Part shown: piece by piece, positions 43,886 to 51,963 of the stretch
Numbering within the stretch: position 1 is the first letter of the stretch
Layout of the letters: each line of letters starts with the position of its first letter
Source of the DNA: Verrucomicrobiota bacterium
GTDB taxonomy: Bacteria > Verrucomicrobiota > Kiritimatiellia > RFP12 > UBA1067
Assembly: GCA_023269675.1 (NCBI GenBank)
Contig: JAHFSX010000037.1
Coordinates: 1-64,000 of the forward strand
Reading direction: 5' to 3'
Length of the DNA stretch: 64,000 nucleotides
Position numbers and translations under genes: made by a program
The notes under the pieces: model-generated
The model's input: the letters and a program-made list of their open reading frames with translations, nothing else
Databases searched by the model: none
What the model was told of the DNA's origin: nothing

Positions 43886-45109
43886 ATGCCCCGCACACCT
43901 GAAATCCTCGCCCCGGCGGGCGACATGACCTGCCTCCAAGCCGCGCTCGACGCGGGCGCGGGCGCCGTTTACCTGGGGCTCGAAGGCTTCAACATGCGGC
44001 AGATGGCCTCGCGGAACTTCTCGCTCGCCTCCCTGCCCGAGGCCGCGGAACGCTGCCGCGCGCGCGGCGTGAAGCTCTATCTCACGCTGAACACGGTCCT
44101 CTTCGAACACGAGCTGCCCGCGCTGGACGAAACCTTGCGCGCGGCCCAGCCGCATATCGACGCCGCGATCGTCGCGGACTGGGCCACCGTGGAGGCGTGC
44201 AAGCGCTTCGGCGTCCCTTTCCACATTTCGACGCAGATGTCCTGCGCGAACACGGCGACGGCCCGCTTCCTCAAGGCCCAGGGCGCGAGCCGCGTCGTGC
44301 TGGCGCGCGAATGCACGCTCGCGGAGGTGGACGCCATCGCCAAAAACTCCGGCATCGAGGTTGAGACTTTTGTGCACGGCGCGGTCTGCGTGGCGGTCTC
44401 GGGCCGCTGCCTGCTCTCGCACGACGCCTACGGCTGCTCCAGCAACCGCGGCGAGTGCCACCAGCCCTGCCGCCGCGAGTTCCTGATCCAGGAGGTGCGC
44501 GAGGGCGAGAACGCCAACGCGGCGTTCGTGGTCACGCCCCACATGGTGCTCTCGGCGCGCGACCTCTGTTCGCTGCCGTTCGTCGACAAACTCATGGCGG
44601 CGGGTATCGCCTCGTTCAAGATCGAGGGCCGCGCGCGCAATCCGGAGTACGTCAAGGCGGTGGTCACGGCCTACCGCGCGGCCGTCGCCGCGGTGGCCGA
44701 CGGCACCTTCGGCGCCGCGCTCGCCGAGCGGCTGACCGCCGACTGCGCCAGGGTCTACCACCGCGAGTTCGGCTGCGGGCTCTTTCACGGGCGTCCGGGC
44801 GCGGGCCAGTTCACGGACACCGACGAGAACCAGGCCACGACCAAGAAGCGGCATGTGGGCGTGGTGCTGAACTACTACCCCAAGGCCAAGGTCGCCCAGG
44901 TCGCGATCCAGGACCAGACGGTTGCCGTCGGCGACAGGCTCTCGATCCACGGGCCGACCTCCGGCGTCGTCGATCTCGTGGCGCGCGACCTGCGCCGCGA
45001 CGACGAGGTCTGCACGCGCGCCGAACGCGGCACCTGGATCACCTTCCCCTGCGAGGAGCGCGTGCGCGTCAACGACAAGGTCTTCATTGTGAAAGGAACC
45101 CCCTGCTGA
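43886..45109 (+). CDS. Peptidase U32-family protein (tRNA/rRNA hydroxylation type)
   Basis: 407 residues. The U32 TIM-barrel core starts 'EILAPAGDMTCLQAALDAG', then 'VYLGLEGFNMRQMASRNF'. The conserved cysteine region 'HGAVCVAVSGRCLLS' followed by SSNRGECHQPCRR supplies four Cys, as in TrhP/YegQ, RlhA and UbiU/V, which bind Fe-S clusters and use prephenate-dependent hydroxylation chemistry. The protein ends with a small C-terminal beta-domain. TrhP-like tRNA uridine hydroxylation is the most likely role by length. It sits 19 bp after the RND pump and overlaps the next gene (TGATG), so co-transcription is likely though the functions look unrelated. Confidence 0.88.
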   Translation: MPRTPEILAPAGDMTCLQAALDAGAGAVYLGLEGFNMRQMASRNFSLASLPEAAERCRARGVKLYLTLNTVLFEHELPALDETLRAAQPHIDAAIVADWATVEACKRFGVPFHISTQMSCANTATARFLKAQGASRVVLARECTLAEVDAIAKNSGIEVETFVHGAVCVAVSGRCLLSHDAYGCSSNRGECHQPCRREFLIQEVREGENANAAFVVTPHMVLSARDLCSLPFVDKLMAAGIASFKIEGRARNPEYVKAVVTAYRAAVAAVADGTFGAALAERLTADCARVYHREFGCGLFHGRPGAGQFTDTDENQATTKKRHVGVVLNYYPKAKVAQVAIQDQTVAVGDRLSIHGPTSGVVDLVARDLRRDDEVCTRAERGTWITFPCEERVRVNDKVFIVKGTPC

Positions 45110-47841
45110 TGAAACTGCACCACCTGATCCTGTCGGCCCTCTGTGCCGGCGCCGCGACGTGCCGCGCCTCCGAAACGTTGGCGACATCCTCAGCCACGCT
45201 GGAGCTCGACTCCCCGGCATGCGAGCTGACGCCCCAGCTCTTCACGCCGTCGTGGGCGCAGTCGCACGCCAAAGGCGGGCAAAGCCGCAGCGGCGACAGC
45301 TCGTTCCCCTTCCTTCTGGATGCCCAGCAGGGCACCGGGCCCGTGCGTGGCCGCGCCACCTTCCGCGCCACGGAGGCGGGCGCGGTGGAGGCCGCCTACA
45401 GCTTCACCCCTGAACAGGACGTCAGGCTGAACGCCCTGTTCGTGGGCGCGACGCTCACGACCGCGGCTTTCGCCGGCGGCCTCTGGAAGAGCGACTCCCA
45501 GGAGGGCGCGATCCCGCTTGAGCACAAAGGGATGGCCGTGATGTCAGGCAAGGTCCGCGCCCTCACCCTCACCACGCCCGACGGACAGCGCCGCCTCGCC
45601 TTCGCCTTCCCCGAGCCCACCTCCGTCATGATCCAGGACGACCGCCAATGGGGGCCGACCTTCTCGCTGCGCATCGGCGACAACAGCGGCGGCAAAACTT
45701 ATAAGGCGGGTGAAGCCTTCACCGTGCGCTTCACCTTGGCGACGCAGGCGCCGCAGCACCTGACCCTCGACGCCCCGGTGACCCTGCAGGCCGGCGCCGA
45801 CTGGATCCCGCTCAAACAGGAGCCCGACATCCTCCCCGGATCCGCCCTGGACTTCACGGCGCTCGGGCTCGCCGACGCGCCGGCCGGCAAGTACGGCCGG
45901 GTGGTCGCCCGCGGGCCCCATTTCGAGTTCGAGCGCAAACCCGGCGTGCCCCAGCGTTTCTACGGCGTCAACCTCTGCTTCTCGGCCAACTACCTTGAGC
46001 CCGAGCAGGCGGCCCGCCTCGCCGCGCGGCTGGCGCGCACCGGCTACAACGCCCTGCGCATCCACCACTATGACGGCGGCCTCGTGGAGGGCTCCAAGGA
46101 CGGCACCACGCTCAACCCCGGCCAGCTGGCGCGTCTCGACGCCCTGATGGCGGCCTGCATTTCAAACGGCATTTACGTCACCACCGACCTCTACGTTTCG
46201 CGTTCCGTGCCCTGGCGCAGCGTGGGCATCGACCGCGACGGACCGATCGGGATGAACGACTACAAGGTGCTCGTGCCCGTGCACGCGGGCGCCATGGAGA
46301 ATCTCAAGGCCTTCACGCGCCAGCTTCTGACCCACGTCAACCCCCACACCGGCAGGCGCTACGCGGACGAGCCCGCGCTCGCCTGGCTGGCCATGATCAA
46401 CGAAGGCAACTTCGGCAACTACCTGGAGGAGATGCGCCGGATTCCCGAGTGGAAGCAGGCGTGGGGCCTGTGGCTGGCCGACAAGCAGGCGAAGGAGCCC
46501 CAGGCGTACGCCGCTATTCCCGCGGACATACCCGCCAGCATTTATGAGAGCAACCGCCACACCGCGGCGTTTGTCCTCTTCCTCAAGGACACCGAAGACC
46601 GCATGATCACCCGCCTGAGGGCTTTCCTGCGCGACGAGCTCGGCTGCCGCGCCCTCGTCACCGACCGCAGCGCCTGGACCAACCACGCCTCGGACCAGGT
46701 GCCGCGATCCGAGCTGTTCGACTACGTGGACGACCACTTCTACGTCGACCACCCTCAGTTCATCGAGCGCCCCTGGCAGCTGCCCAGCAAATGCGCGAAC
46801 GTCAACCCGGTCAAGAACGACGCCCTGGGCGCGCAGAACGTGCTCTTCACCCGCCTGCTGGACAAGCCCTTCACCGTCACCGAATTCAACTACTCCGGGC
46901 CCGGCCGCTTCCGCGGCGTGGGCGGCATCCTCACCGGCGCGATGGGCGCGCTGCAGGACTGGTCCGGCCTCTGGCGCTTCACCTACAGCCACAGCGCGGA
47001 AAGTCTCGCGCAGCCCGCCGGCTATGCCATGAACTATTTCGACATGGCCGCCGACCCGCTGTCGCAGGCTGCCGAGCGCGCGGCGATCTGCCTTTTCCTG
47101 CGCGGCGACCTCGCCCCGCTCACGCGCTCGTATGCCCTGCTCATCCCCAGAGACGAGGCGTTGCGGATGCGCGACGCCATGCCGCAGAATCATACCGCCT
47201 GGGCGTGGCTGGGCTGGTATGCGCGTCTCGGCACGCAGGTGGCCGACGCGCCCGCGCCCGGAACCACCTGGTCCGGCCGTTTCCCAGAGGTCTACCAGAC
47301 CTCCGCCGCCGAGATCCGCAAGCTGGTTGCCTCGCAACCGTCCGGCGCGCTGCCGCCGGCCGGCGACGGGGCGGTGACGCTCGACCAGGCGAGCGGCACG
47401 CTCATCCTCAAGACGCCCCGCACCTGCGGCGGCTTCACGGAAAAAGGCGCCGTCGACGCGGGCGCGCTCATTTTCGACGTCGGTGGCACGGCGGCCACCG
47501 TCTGGGTCAGCGCGCTGGACGGCAACCCGGTCGCCACCTCCTCGCGCCTGCTGCTGACCCACCTGACCGACGTGCAGAACAGCGGCATCCGTTACGCCCA
47601 GCAGTCGCGCAAGACCCTCTTGGCCTGGGGCGGCCTGCCGCACCTTGTGCGCAACGGCCAGGCTGAGATCAGGCTTGCAGTCAAACCCGCCAAGAAGTAT
47701 AAAGTATATGTGTTATCGACCAGCGGACGCCGGCTGTCCGAGCTCCCGTCGAGGGTGGCGAAAGGCCGGCTCGCCTTCACCGCCGCCGTCGACGGCTGCC
47801 CCGGGACCGCCGTGATGCTCTACGAGATCGTCAAGGAGTAG
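45109..47841 (+). CDS. Large secreted clan-A (GH5/GH42-like) glycoside hydrolase
   Basis: 910 residues with a signal peptide ('MKLHHLILSALCAGAATC'). An N-terminal beta-rich region (about 25-290) precedes a TIM barrel beginning 'FYGVNLCFSANYLEPEQA'. Clan GH-A catalytic residues are visible: the acid/base E432 after Asn in AMINEGNF, and the nucleophile E592 in TVTEFNYSG. A beta-sandwich tail follows ('VWVSALDGNPVATSSRLLL'). Such proteins cut beta-linked polysaccharides; the exact family is not assigned. The ATG overlaps the U32 stop by one base, and the next gene starts 7 bp downstream. Confidence 0.82.
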   Translation: MKLHHLILSALCAGAATCRASETLATSSATLELDSPACELTPQLFTPSWAQSHAKGGQSRSGDSSFPFLLDAQQGTGPVRGRATFRATEAGAVEAAYSFTPEQDVRLNALFVGATLTTAAFAGGLWKSDSQEGAIPLEHKGMAVMSGKVRALTLTTPDGQRRLAFAFPEPTSVMIQDDRQWGPTFSLRIGDNSGGKTYKAGEAFTVRFTLATQAPQHLTLDAPVTLQAGADWIPLKQEPDILPGSALDFTALGLADAPAGKYGRVVARGPHFEFERKPGVPQRFYGVNLCFSANYLEPEQAARLAARLARTGYNALRIHHYDGGLVEGSKDGTTLNPGQLARLDALMAACISNGIYVTTDLYVSRSVPWRSVGIDRDGPIGMNDYKVLVPVHAGAMENLKAFTRQLLTHVNPHTGRRYADEPALAWLAMINEGNFGNYLEEMRRIPEWKQAWGLWLADKQAKEPQAYAAIPADIPASIYESNRHTAAFVLFLKDTEDRMITRLRAFLRDELGCRALVTDRSAWTNHASDQVPRSELFDYVDDHFYVDHPQFIERPWQLPSKCANVNPVKNDALGAQNVLFTRLLDKPFTVTEFNYSGPGRFRGVGGILTGAMGALQDWSGLWRFTYSHSAESLAQPAGYAMNYFDMAADPLSQAAERAAICLFLRGDLAPLTRSYALLIPRDEALRMRDAMPQNHTAWAWLGWYARLGTQVADAPAPGTTWSGRFPEVYQTSAAEIRKLVASQPSGALPPAGDGAVTLDQASGTLILKTPRTCGGFTEKGAVDAGALIFDVGGTAATVWVSALDGNPVATSSRLLLTHLTDVQNSGIRYAQQSRKTLLAWGGLPHLVRNGQAEIRLAVKPAKKYKVYVLSTSGRRLSELPSRVAKGRLAFTAAVDGCPGTAVMLYEIVKE

Positions 47842-47848
47842 TGCCTTC

Positions 47849-49435
47849 ATGAGAACCCGCCTGTCCATTCTGGCTCTGCTGTGCGCGGCCGCGGCGCCTG
47901 CCGCGGTCACCTTTGCGCCGGTCAAAAACTATCCGAACATCGGGTTCCTGTTCCCCTGCATCGCCAACGCCAAAGCCGATCCCCGGCCCATGCCCGAAGC
48001 TCACCCCTATCTGCTCACGGGCGCCGACGGGCTGGTGCGCGAGGACCGCTTCGCCCCGTTCGAGCTTTGGTACAACAGCCAGTGCTGCGCGCGCTGGAAC
48101 GACCCTTCCGGCAACCGCCTCGTCCTCGGCCGCATGACCCACCTCCTGCCGTCCTTCGAAAGCGAGACCGTCTCACGCGCCCGTTTCGGCATCGCGCTGG
48201 CGGACGACACCTACGTGCTTGATCCGCGCAACGCGAAGCAGGTCAACGAGTGGGTCGCCACCTTCGCCGAGGTCCCCGTTTATGAGCCGGAGGCGCTGAA
48301 GCTCAACTCGTTCAGCCTCGACGACCTGCTCTTCTTCCCCTGCGGGGTGACCAACACCCTGGTTTACGCCTTCCGGCCGCGCCGCATCGGCAACGCCAGG
48401 AATTCGGACTGGTTCTGCGTGACCCTCCACGCGCCCGGCGCTCCGGATTTCAAGGCGCTGAGGAGCGCCTTCGAGGAGCAGTTCATCGGCGCGATCGCCC
48501 TGCCGTCGCGGTCGTCCAAGGACGAGGGCGAGGAGTCGGAGGAGCTTTCCATACGCCGCAAAGGGGAAAAGCTGCCGGACCAGCCCAACCACCCGGTGCG
48601 CGTCGAGGCGAAAAAAAGCATCGAGAATTACGAGGCCTGGTGGTATGCCGAAACCGACGGCTACATCATCCTCTCCGACGTGGCCACCGAGGTCGGCAAG
48701 ACGGTGATCCGCGACGTGCAGGACAAGCTGCCCGCCCTGCGGCAGGCGTACGGCAAACTGGTGCCGCCGCTCACGCAGGAGAGCGACGTCTCGCTCATCC
48801 GCCTGTTCCAGACCCGCGATGACTTCGTGCGCTACGTCGGCAAAGATCACGCCTGGGCCGCCGGCATCTGGATGCCCGCGCGCCGCGAGCTGGTGCTGTC
48901 CCAGGAGAAGGGCAAAGACGAAATGCTGCGTATCATCCGGCACGAGGCCTTCCATCAGTACCTCTCCCACGCCTACTGCATGCTCGCCGCGGCGCCGTGG
49001 CTGAACGAGGGGCACGCCTGCCTTTTCGAAAACGCGAGCGTGGACGCCAAAGGGAAGGTGAGCATCAACGAGGATCCCGTGCGCGTCCAACTGCTGGTCG
49101 AAAACATCGAGGCGGCCGTCACCCTCCTGCCCAACCTGCTGCGCGCCACCTATGCCGAATTCTACGACGGCTCGGACGATCAGCGCAGGTTCAAATACGC
49201 CTTGGTGTGGGGAATCGCCTACTACCTCCAGAAAGGCGCGCCGCAGGAGCGCAACACGCCGTTCAAGGACATTCTGCCCGACTTCGCCGCCGCGCTGGCC
49301 GAGACGCACGACTACACGCAGGCCACCGCGCAGGCCTTCAAGGATGTCGATCTGGCCGTCTTCCAAGAAAACTTCCGCGAGTTCTGGCTCAAACGCCGGG
49401 TCTCGGCCCTGCAATACGATCCGCTCGAAAAGTAA
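47849..49435 (+). CDS. Secreted gluzincin-type zinc metallopeptidase-like protein (DUF1570-like)
   Basis: 528 residues with a signal peptide ('MRTRLSILALLCAAAAPA', cleavage near PAA-VTF). The HEAFH motif at 365-369 supplies H365, E366 and H369, and the third ligand E387 is in 'WLNEGHACLFE', spaced as in gluzincins with peptidase-MA/DUF1570 folds. The first 330 residues have no recognised domain. It is predicted to be exported and to cleave peptides or glycoproteins, but only the zinc site is seen. It is 7 bp after the glycosidase gene and 9 bp before the first TRL-like lipoprotein, so probably in the same operon. Confidence 0.75.
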   Translation: MRTRLSILALLCAAAAPAAVTFAPVKNYPNIGFLFPCIANAKADPRPMPEAHPYLLTGADGLVREDRFAPFELWYNSQCCARWNDPSGNRLVLGRMTHLLPSFESETVSRARFGIALADDTYVLDPRNAKQVNEWVATFAEVPVYEPEALKLNSFSLDDLLFFPCGVTNTLVYAFRPRRIGNARNSDWFCVTLHAPGAPDFKALRSAFEEQFIGAIALPSRSSKDEGEESEELSIRRKGEKLPDQPNHPVRVEAKKSIENYEAWWYAETDGYIILSDVATEVGKTVIRDVQDKLPALRQAYGKLVPPLTQESDVSLIRLFQTRDDFVRYVGKDHAWAAGIWMPARRELVLSQEKGKDEMLRIIRHEAFHQYLSHAYCMLAAAPWLNEGHACLFENASVDAKGKVSINEDPVRVQLLVENIEAAVTLLPNLLRATYAEFYDGSDDQRRFKYALVWGIAYYLQKGAPQERNTPFKDILPDFAAALAETHDYTQATAQAFKDVDLAVFQENFREFWLKRRVSALQYDPLEK

Positions 49436-49444
49436 ACGCCAAGG

Positions 49445-49750
49445 ATGACCCTCATGAAAAGCAGCCTGTGCGCCGCGCTCCTTGTTCCCGCCTGCCTCTT
49501 GCTCTCGGGGTGCCTCTACTCGAACGTCCGCGTGCCCATAAGCAGCGAGTTCCGTAACACCCGGACCGTGACCCAGTCGGGCGAAGCGAAAATCCGGTCC
49601 GTGGCCTGGCTCGTGGCCTGGGGCGATGCGGGACTGCAGAAGGCCGCGGCCAACGGCCATCTCACCACGCTCGAGTACGCCGACAGATCCTTTTTCAACG
49701 TCCTCTTCGGCCTCTACATGAGCAACACCACGATCGTCTATGGCAACTGA
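49445..49750 (+). CDS. TRL-like family lipoprotein (1)
   Basis: 101 residues with a type II signal peptide (lipobox LLSGC) placing the lipidated Cys at residue 23, or 20 if translation begins at the second Met (49454). The body matches the TRL-like pattern: an Ala/Trp-rich beta-strand 'SVAWLVAWGDAGLQKAAANG' and then 'LTTLEYADRSFFNVLFGLYM' and a final TTIVYG. Members are small outer-membrane or periplasmic lipoproteins of unknown function. The next gene starts 11 bp before this one ends. Confidence 0.7.
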   Translation: MTLMKSSLCAALLVPACLLLSGCLYSNVRVPISSEFRNTRTVTQSGEAKIRSVAWLVAWGDAGLQKAAANGHLTTLEYADRSFFNVLFGLYMSNTTIVYGN

Positions 49751-50078
49751 ATTGCAAACCGGCCTTCTCTGTGCCCTGGTGCTGGGGGCCTGCGGGTGCG
49801 TCTCGCCACGTGGCCGCCTCTTCTCATACACCACGACACCCTACTCCCTGCCATACGAGGCCGCCTCGCGTGTGGGGGCGAAGTCGTGCCGGCTGGACAT
49901 CACGCGGCTTAAAGAGCCCTTCAGCCGCGCCCGCGTCTCCGTCCAGTGGAGCAACCGCGCCGTGGCCGATGCCATGCAGAAGGCCGGCATGACGGAGGTC
50001 CGCTATGCGGACGTGCAGACCCTCTCGATCCTGAACGGCGTCTACGAGCGGCGCCGTCTGATCTTCTACGGCGAATGA
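49740..50078 (+). CDS. TRL-like family lipoprotein (2)
   Basis: 112 residues. The N-terminus has a short hydrophobic stretch ending in LGACGC, giving a probable lipobox with lipidation at Cys18 or Cys20. The C-terminal part ('AVADAMQKAGMTEVRYADVQ' to 'RRRLIFYGE') parallels the TRL-like ending of the preceding gene. The overlap of 11 bp suggests coupled translation and possibly a heteromeric partnership. No known function; it is the last gene of the run, followed by a terminator. Confidence 0.6.
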   Translation: MATELQTGLLCALVLGACGCVSPRGRLFSYTTTPYSLPYEAASRVGAKSCRLDITRLKEPFSRARVSVQWSNRAVADAMQKAGMTEVRYADVQTLSILNGVYERRRLIFYGE

Positions 50079-50090
50079 GACCCGGGCGGC

Positions 50091-50136
50091 AAAAAAAAGC
50101 AGGCGGACCGCGAAGGCCCGCCTGCTTTATTTTTTT
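50091..50136. terminator. Bidirectional intrinsic terminator between convergent genes
   Basis: An 11-bp perfect stem (50096-50106 with 50118-50128) is flanked by eight A on the left and a run of T after one A on the right, so it would work in both directions. Confidence 0.93.
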
Positions 50137-50155
50137 ACTGAAGCCGCTTCAGCGC

Positions 50156-51385
50156 TCAGTTGAGCTTGAAGACCTTAAAGAACGCCTTCTTCCGGTCGCT
50201 CGATATCGGAATCTTGACCGACGTGCTCGGGCCGCCGGCCGTAAACGGGGCGTCCGAATACTCCGCCCACGTGCCGCCGACATTCTGGCTCACGAACTGT
50301 ACCGCCCACTGCTCGTTGGGCGCTCCCGCGCTGTCGGCCACCTTCACCACATAATTGCGGTTCGCCTCGCTGTTGAAGGAGATGGTCATCGTGTGGAGAT
50401 CAAAGACCACGCTGTCCATCTTGGTCCCCGTGACCGCAAGCCCGGAGTCGTAGGTGTGCGTGTTTCCGGACTCGTCCACGATCTTGAACTGATACGACTG
50501 CCCGGCCACCAGCCCGCTGTCGGGGCGCGCGTAAATCTCGTACCGGTGCCCCATGCCGTCGCCGAACACCTGCTCCGCCGGCACCTCTCCGACCAACTGC
50601 CACGCCCCGTTGATCCAGGCGTACACCTTGATCGGGCCGCTGCCGCTCTCGTTCACCGTGTCGATCACCATGAGGATGCCGGAAGCCGTATCATAGATGC
50701 TGAAACCGATCTGGGTCGAAAGCGCCCCGAGCCCGCCGTCGGAGGAGCTGACCTCCTTCAGGGCACCCGTGCCCAACAGCGAAACGCCGGCGAGGCCCGC
50801 GGCCGCATTCGTCGGGGAGACGACCGCCAGCGACGGCTCCATCACCGAAGCCGACACATCGCCGACATACAGCTGGTAGCTGACGTTGCCGCTGTTTGTG
50901 GGGTAATAGAACACAAAGGTGAGGTAATTCGTCGCGCCGTCGCTGACCGCAAACTGCGTGCTGTTGGTCGCCATCAACGGCACCCAGGCCACCGGGGCCG
51001 AATTGGTGGAGCCCCACACATAGTATTTTCCGGTCGTGGCGGCAGGCGGATCCGTGTCCTTCAGCGCGGCCACCGCGCCCTGCACACTCCCCACCTCGTT
51101 CGAGGCGGGCAACTCGTCGAACAGCTTGATCTGAGCCAGCAGCTGCAGCGAGGCGAGAATCAAACCCGCAGAGTTGGTCGTAGGGCCCACAGACAGATCG
51201 GCCTTCAATTCGCCTTCGAAAACGACCATCCCGTTGGTCGCCACCGCGGTGCCCAAAGAGTTGGTGAAGGTAAACGTTTCCGGCGTTTTGGAACTCGTCA
51301 GGTCGAACGAATTCTGCGCCTGGGCGACCATGCACACCAACGCCGCCAGACCTAAAGTCGCCGCTCGCAAATACACTTTATTCAT
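50156..51385 (-). CDS. Secreted beta-rich protein of unknown function
   Basis: 409 residues with a signal peptide ('MNKVYLRAATLGLAALVCMV', cleavage near AQA-QN). The protein is rich in Ser, Thr, Gly, Val and Asn, with beta-sheet patterns and no recognised catalytic motif. The last 70 residues ('NRNYVVKVADSAG' to 'KKAFFKVFKLN') look like the C-terminal beta-domain also seen on the LRR protein ('...SRFYRIVWP'), a common tail in this bacterial group. It is preceded by GAGGTGGTG as Shine-Dalgarno and an extended -10 promoter (51437-51445). Function is unknown. Confidence 0.75.
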   Translation of the reverse strand: MNKVYLRAATLGLAALVCMVAQAQNSFDLTSSKTPETFTFTNSLGTAVATNGMVVFEGELKADLSVGPTTNSAGLILASLQLLAQIKLFDELPASNEVGSVQGAVAALKDTDPPAATTGKYYVWGSTNSAPVAWVPLMATNSTQFAVSDGATNYLTFVFYYPTNSGNVSYQLYVGDVSASVMEPSLAVVSPTNAAAGLAGVSLLGTGALKEVSSSDGGLGALSTQIGFSIYDTASGILMVIDTVNESGSGPIKVYAWINGAWQLVGEVPAEQVFGDGMGHRYEIYARPDSGLVAGQSYQFKIVDESGNTHTYDSGLAVTGTKMDSVVFDLHTMTISFNSEANRNYVVKVADSAGAPNEQWAVQFVSQNVGGTWAEYSDAPFTAGGPSTSVKIPISSDRKKAFFKVFKLN

Positions 51386-51436
51386 AACACCACCTCATCC
51401 AAAAAATGACTAAACATGCCTCAGCTTTAGGCGGAT

Positions 51437-51445
51437 ATTATATCA
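51437..51445 (-). promoter_or_regulatory. Extended -10 promoter for the gene ending at 50156
   Basis: On the minus strand TGATATAAT forms a perfect -10 with an upstream TG. Transcription would start near 51430, about 45 nt before the ATG at 51385. No good -35 is present, as expected for an extended -10. Confidence 0.55.
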
Positions 51446-51490
51446 CTCGCTGTCAGTCTTTGTATATGGCGAAAATAGGGAAATATCTCA

Positions 51491-51520
51491 TTGACTCACC
51501 CCCCCTTGGTTTCCTAAAGT
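51491..51520 (+). promoter_or_regulatory. Possible sigma-70-type promoter for the FmdB-like gene
   Basis: TTGACT (51491-51496) and TAAAGT (51515-51520) are separated by 18 bp, about 65 bp before the ATG at 51586. The match to consensus is moderate. Confidence 0.35.
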
Positions 51521-51585
51521 TCACCGTTGCCATCCGGTGCGGGATGGCTCTGTTGCACACCGCGCTCATCTAGGAAACCATCACC

Positions 51586-51837
51586 ATGCCCATTTACGAA
51601 TACGCCTGCTCCGCCTGCGGCAAGGCCTTTGAATATCTCGCCCGGACCCTCGCCGACAAGCCCGCGAAGTGCCCCTCCTGCGGCGCCAAAAAACTCAGCA
51701 AGCAGCTCTCGGCCTTCGCGAAGCCCGCCCCCATGGTCCGTGGCGGCTGCGGAAGCTGCCCCAGCGAAGCCGCCTGCCCCGCCGCCGGCGCGCCGAAGAG
51801 CGGCTGTGGCTGCGCCGGCGCTTGCGGCGGCCATTGA
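51586..51837 (+). CDS. FmdB-family zinc-ribbon protein
   Basis: 83 residues beginning MPIYEYACSACGKAFEY, the classic FmdB/CxxC_CxxC_SSSS start. Zinc ligands are C8, C11, C29 and C32. The C-terminal half is unusually Cys- and Gly-rich (CGSC, CGCAGACGGH), so it may bind extra metal. Members are often called regulatory but the function is uncertain. It stands alone, 126 bp before a GH31 gene. Confidence 0.9.
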   Translation: MPIYEYACSACGKAFEYLARTLADKPAKCPSCGAKKLSKQLSAFAKPAPMVRGGCGSCPSEAACPAAGAPKSGCGCAGACGGH

Positions 51838-51876
51838 CAGGACAACATCCCGCGACAACCGATCCGGGCAGGTTGT

Positions 51877-51924
51877 GCCGGCTTCAGCCGGCTCACACAA
51901 TGACCGGAGCCGCCTGAAGGCGGC
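51877..51924. repeat. REP/BIME-like pair of mirrored hairpins
   Basis: Stem 51877-51882/51887-51892 (GCCGGC, loop TTCA) and stem 51909-51914/51919-51924 (GCCGCC, loop TGAA) lie 16 bp apart. The loops are reverse complements, the arrangement of a paired REP unit. It lies between the FmdB-like and GH31 genes. Confidence 0.55.
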
Positions 51925-51963
51925 AGAACAAACCTCTGCCTAGCATCCGAAAGGATCATACCC

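Noticed and set aside
40534..43926. A very long open frame antisense to the RND permease (over 1100 codons)
   Set aside because: High GC leaves few stops on the antisense strand. The composition is His/Arg/Gln-rich without domains, while the sense strand encodes a complete RND pump.
48173..49834. Long antisense frame over the zinc-peptidase gene
   Set aside because: No domain, and it overlaps two lipoprotein starts and a HEAFH-containing gene on the plus strand.
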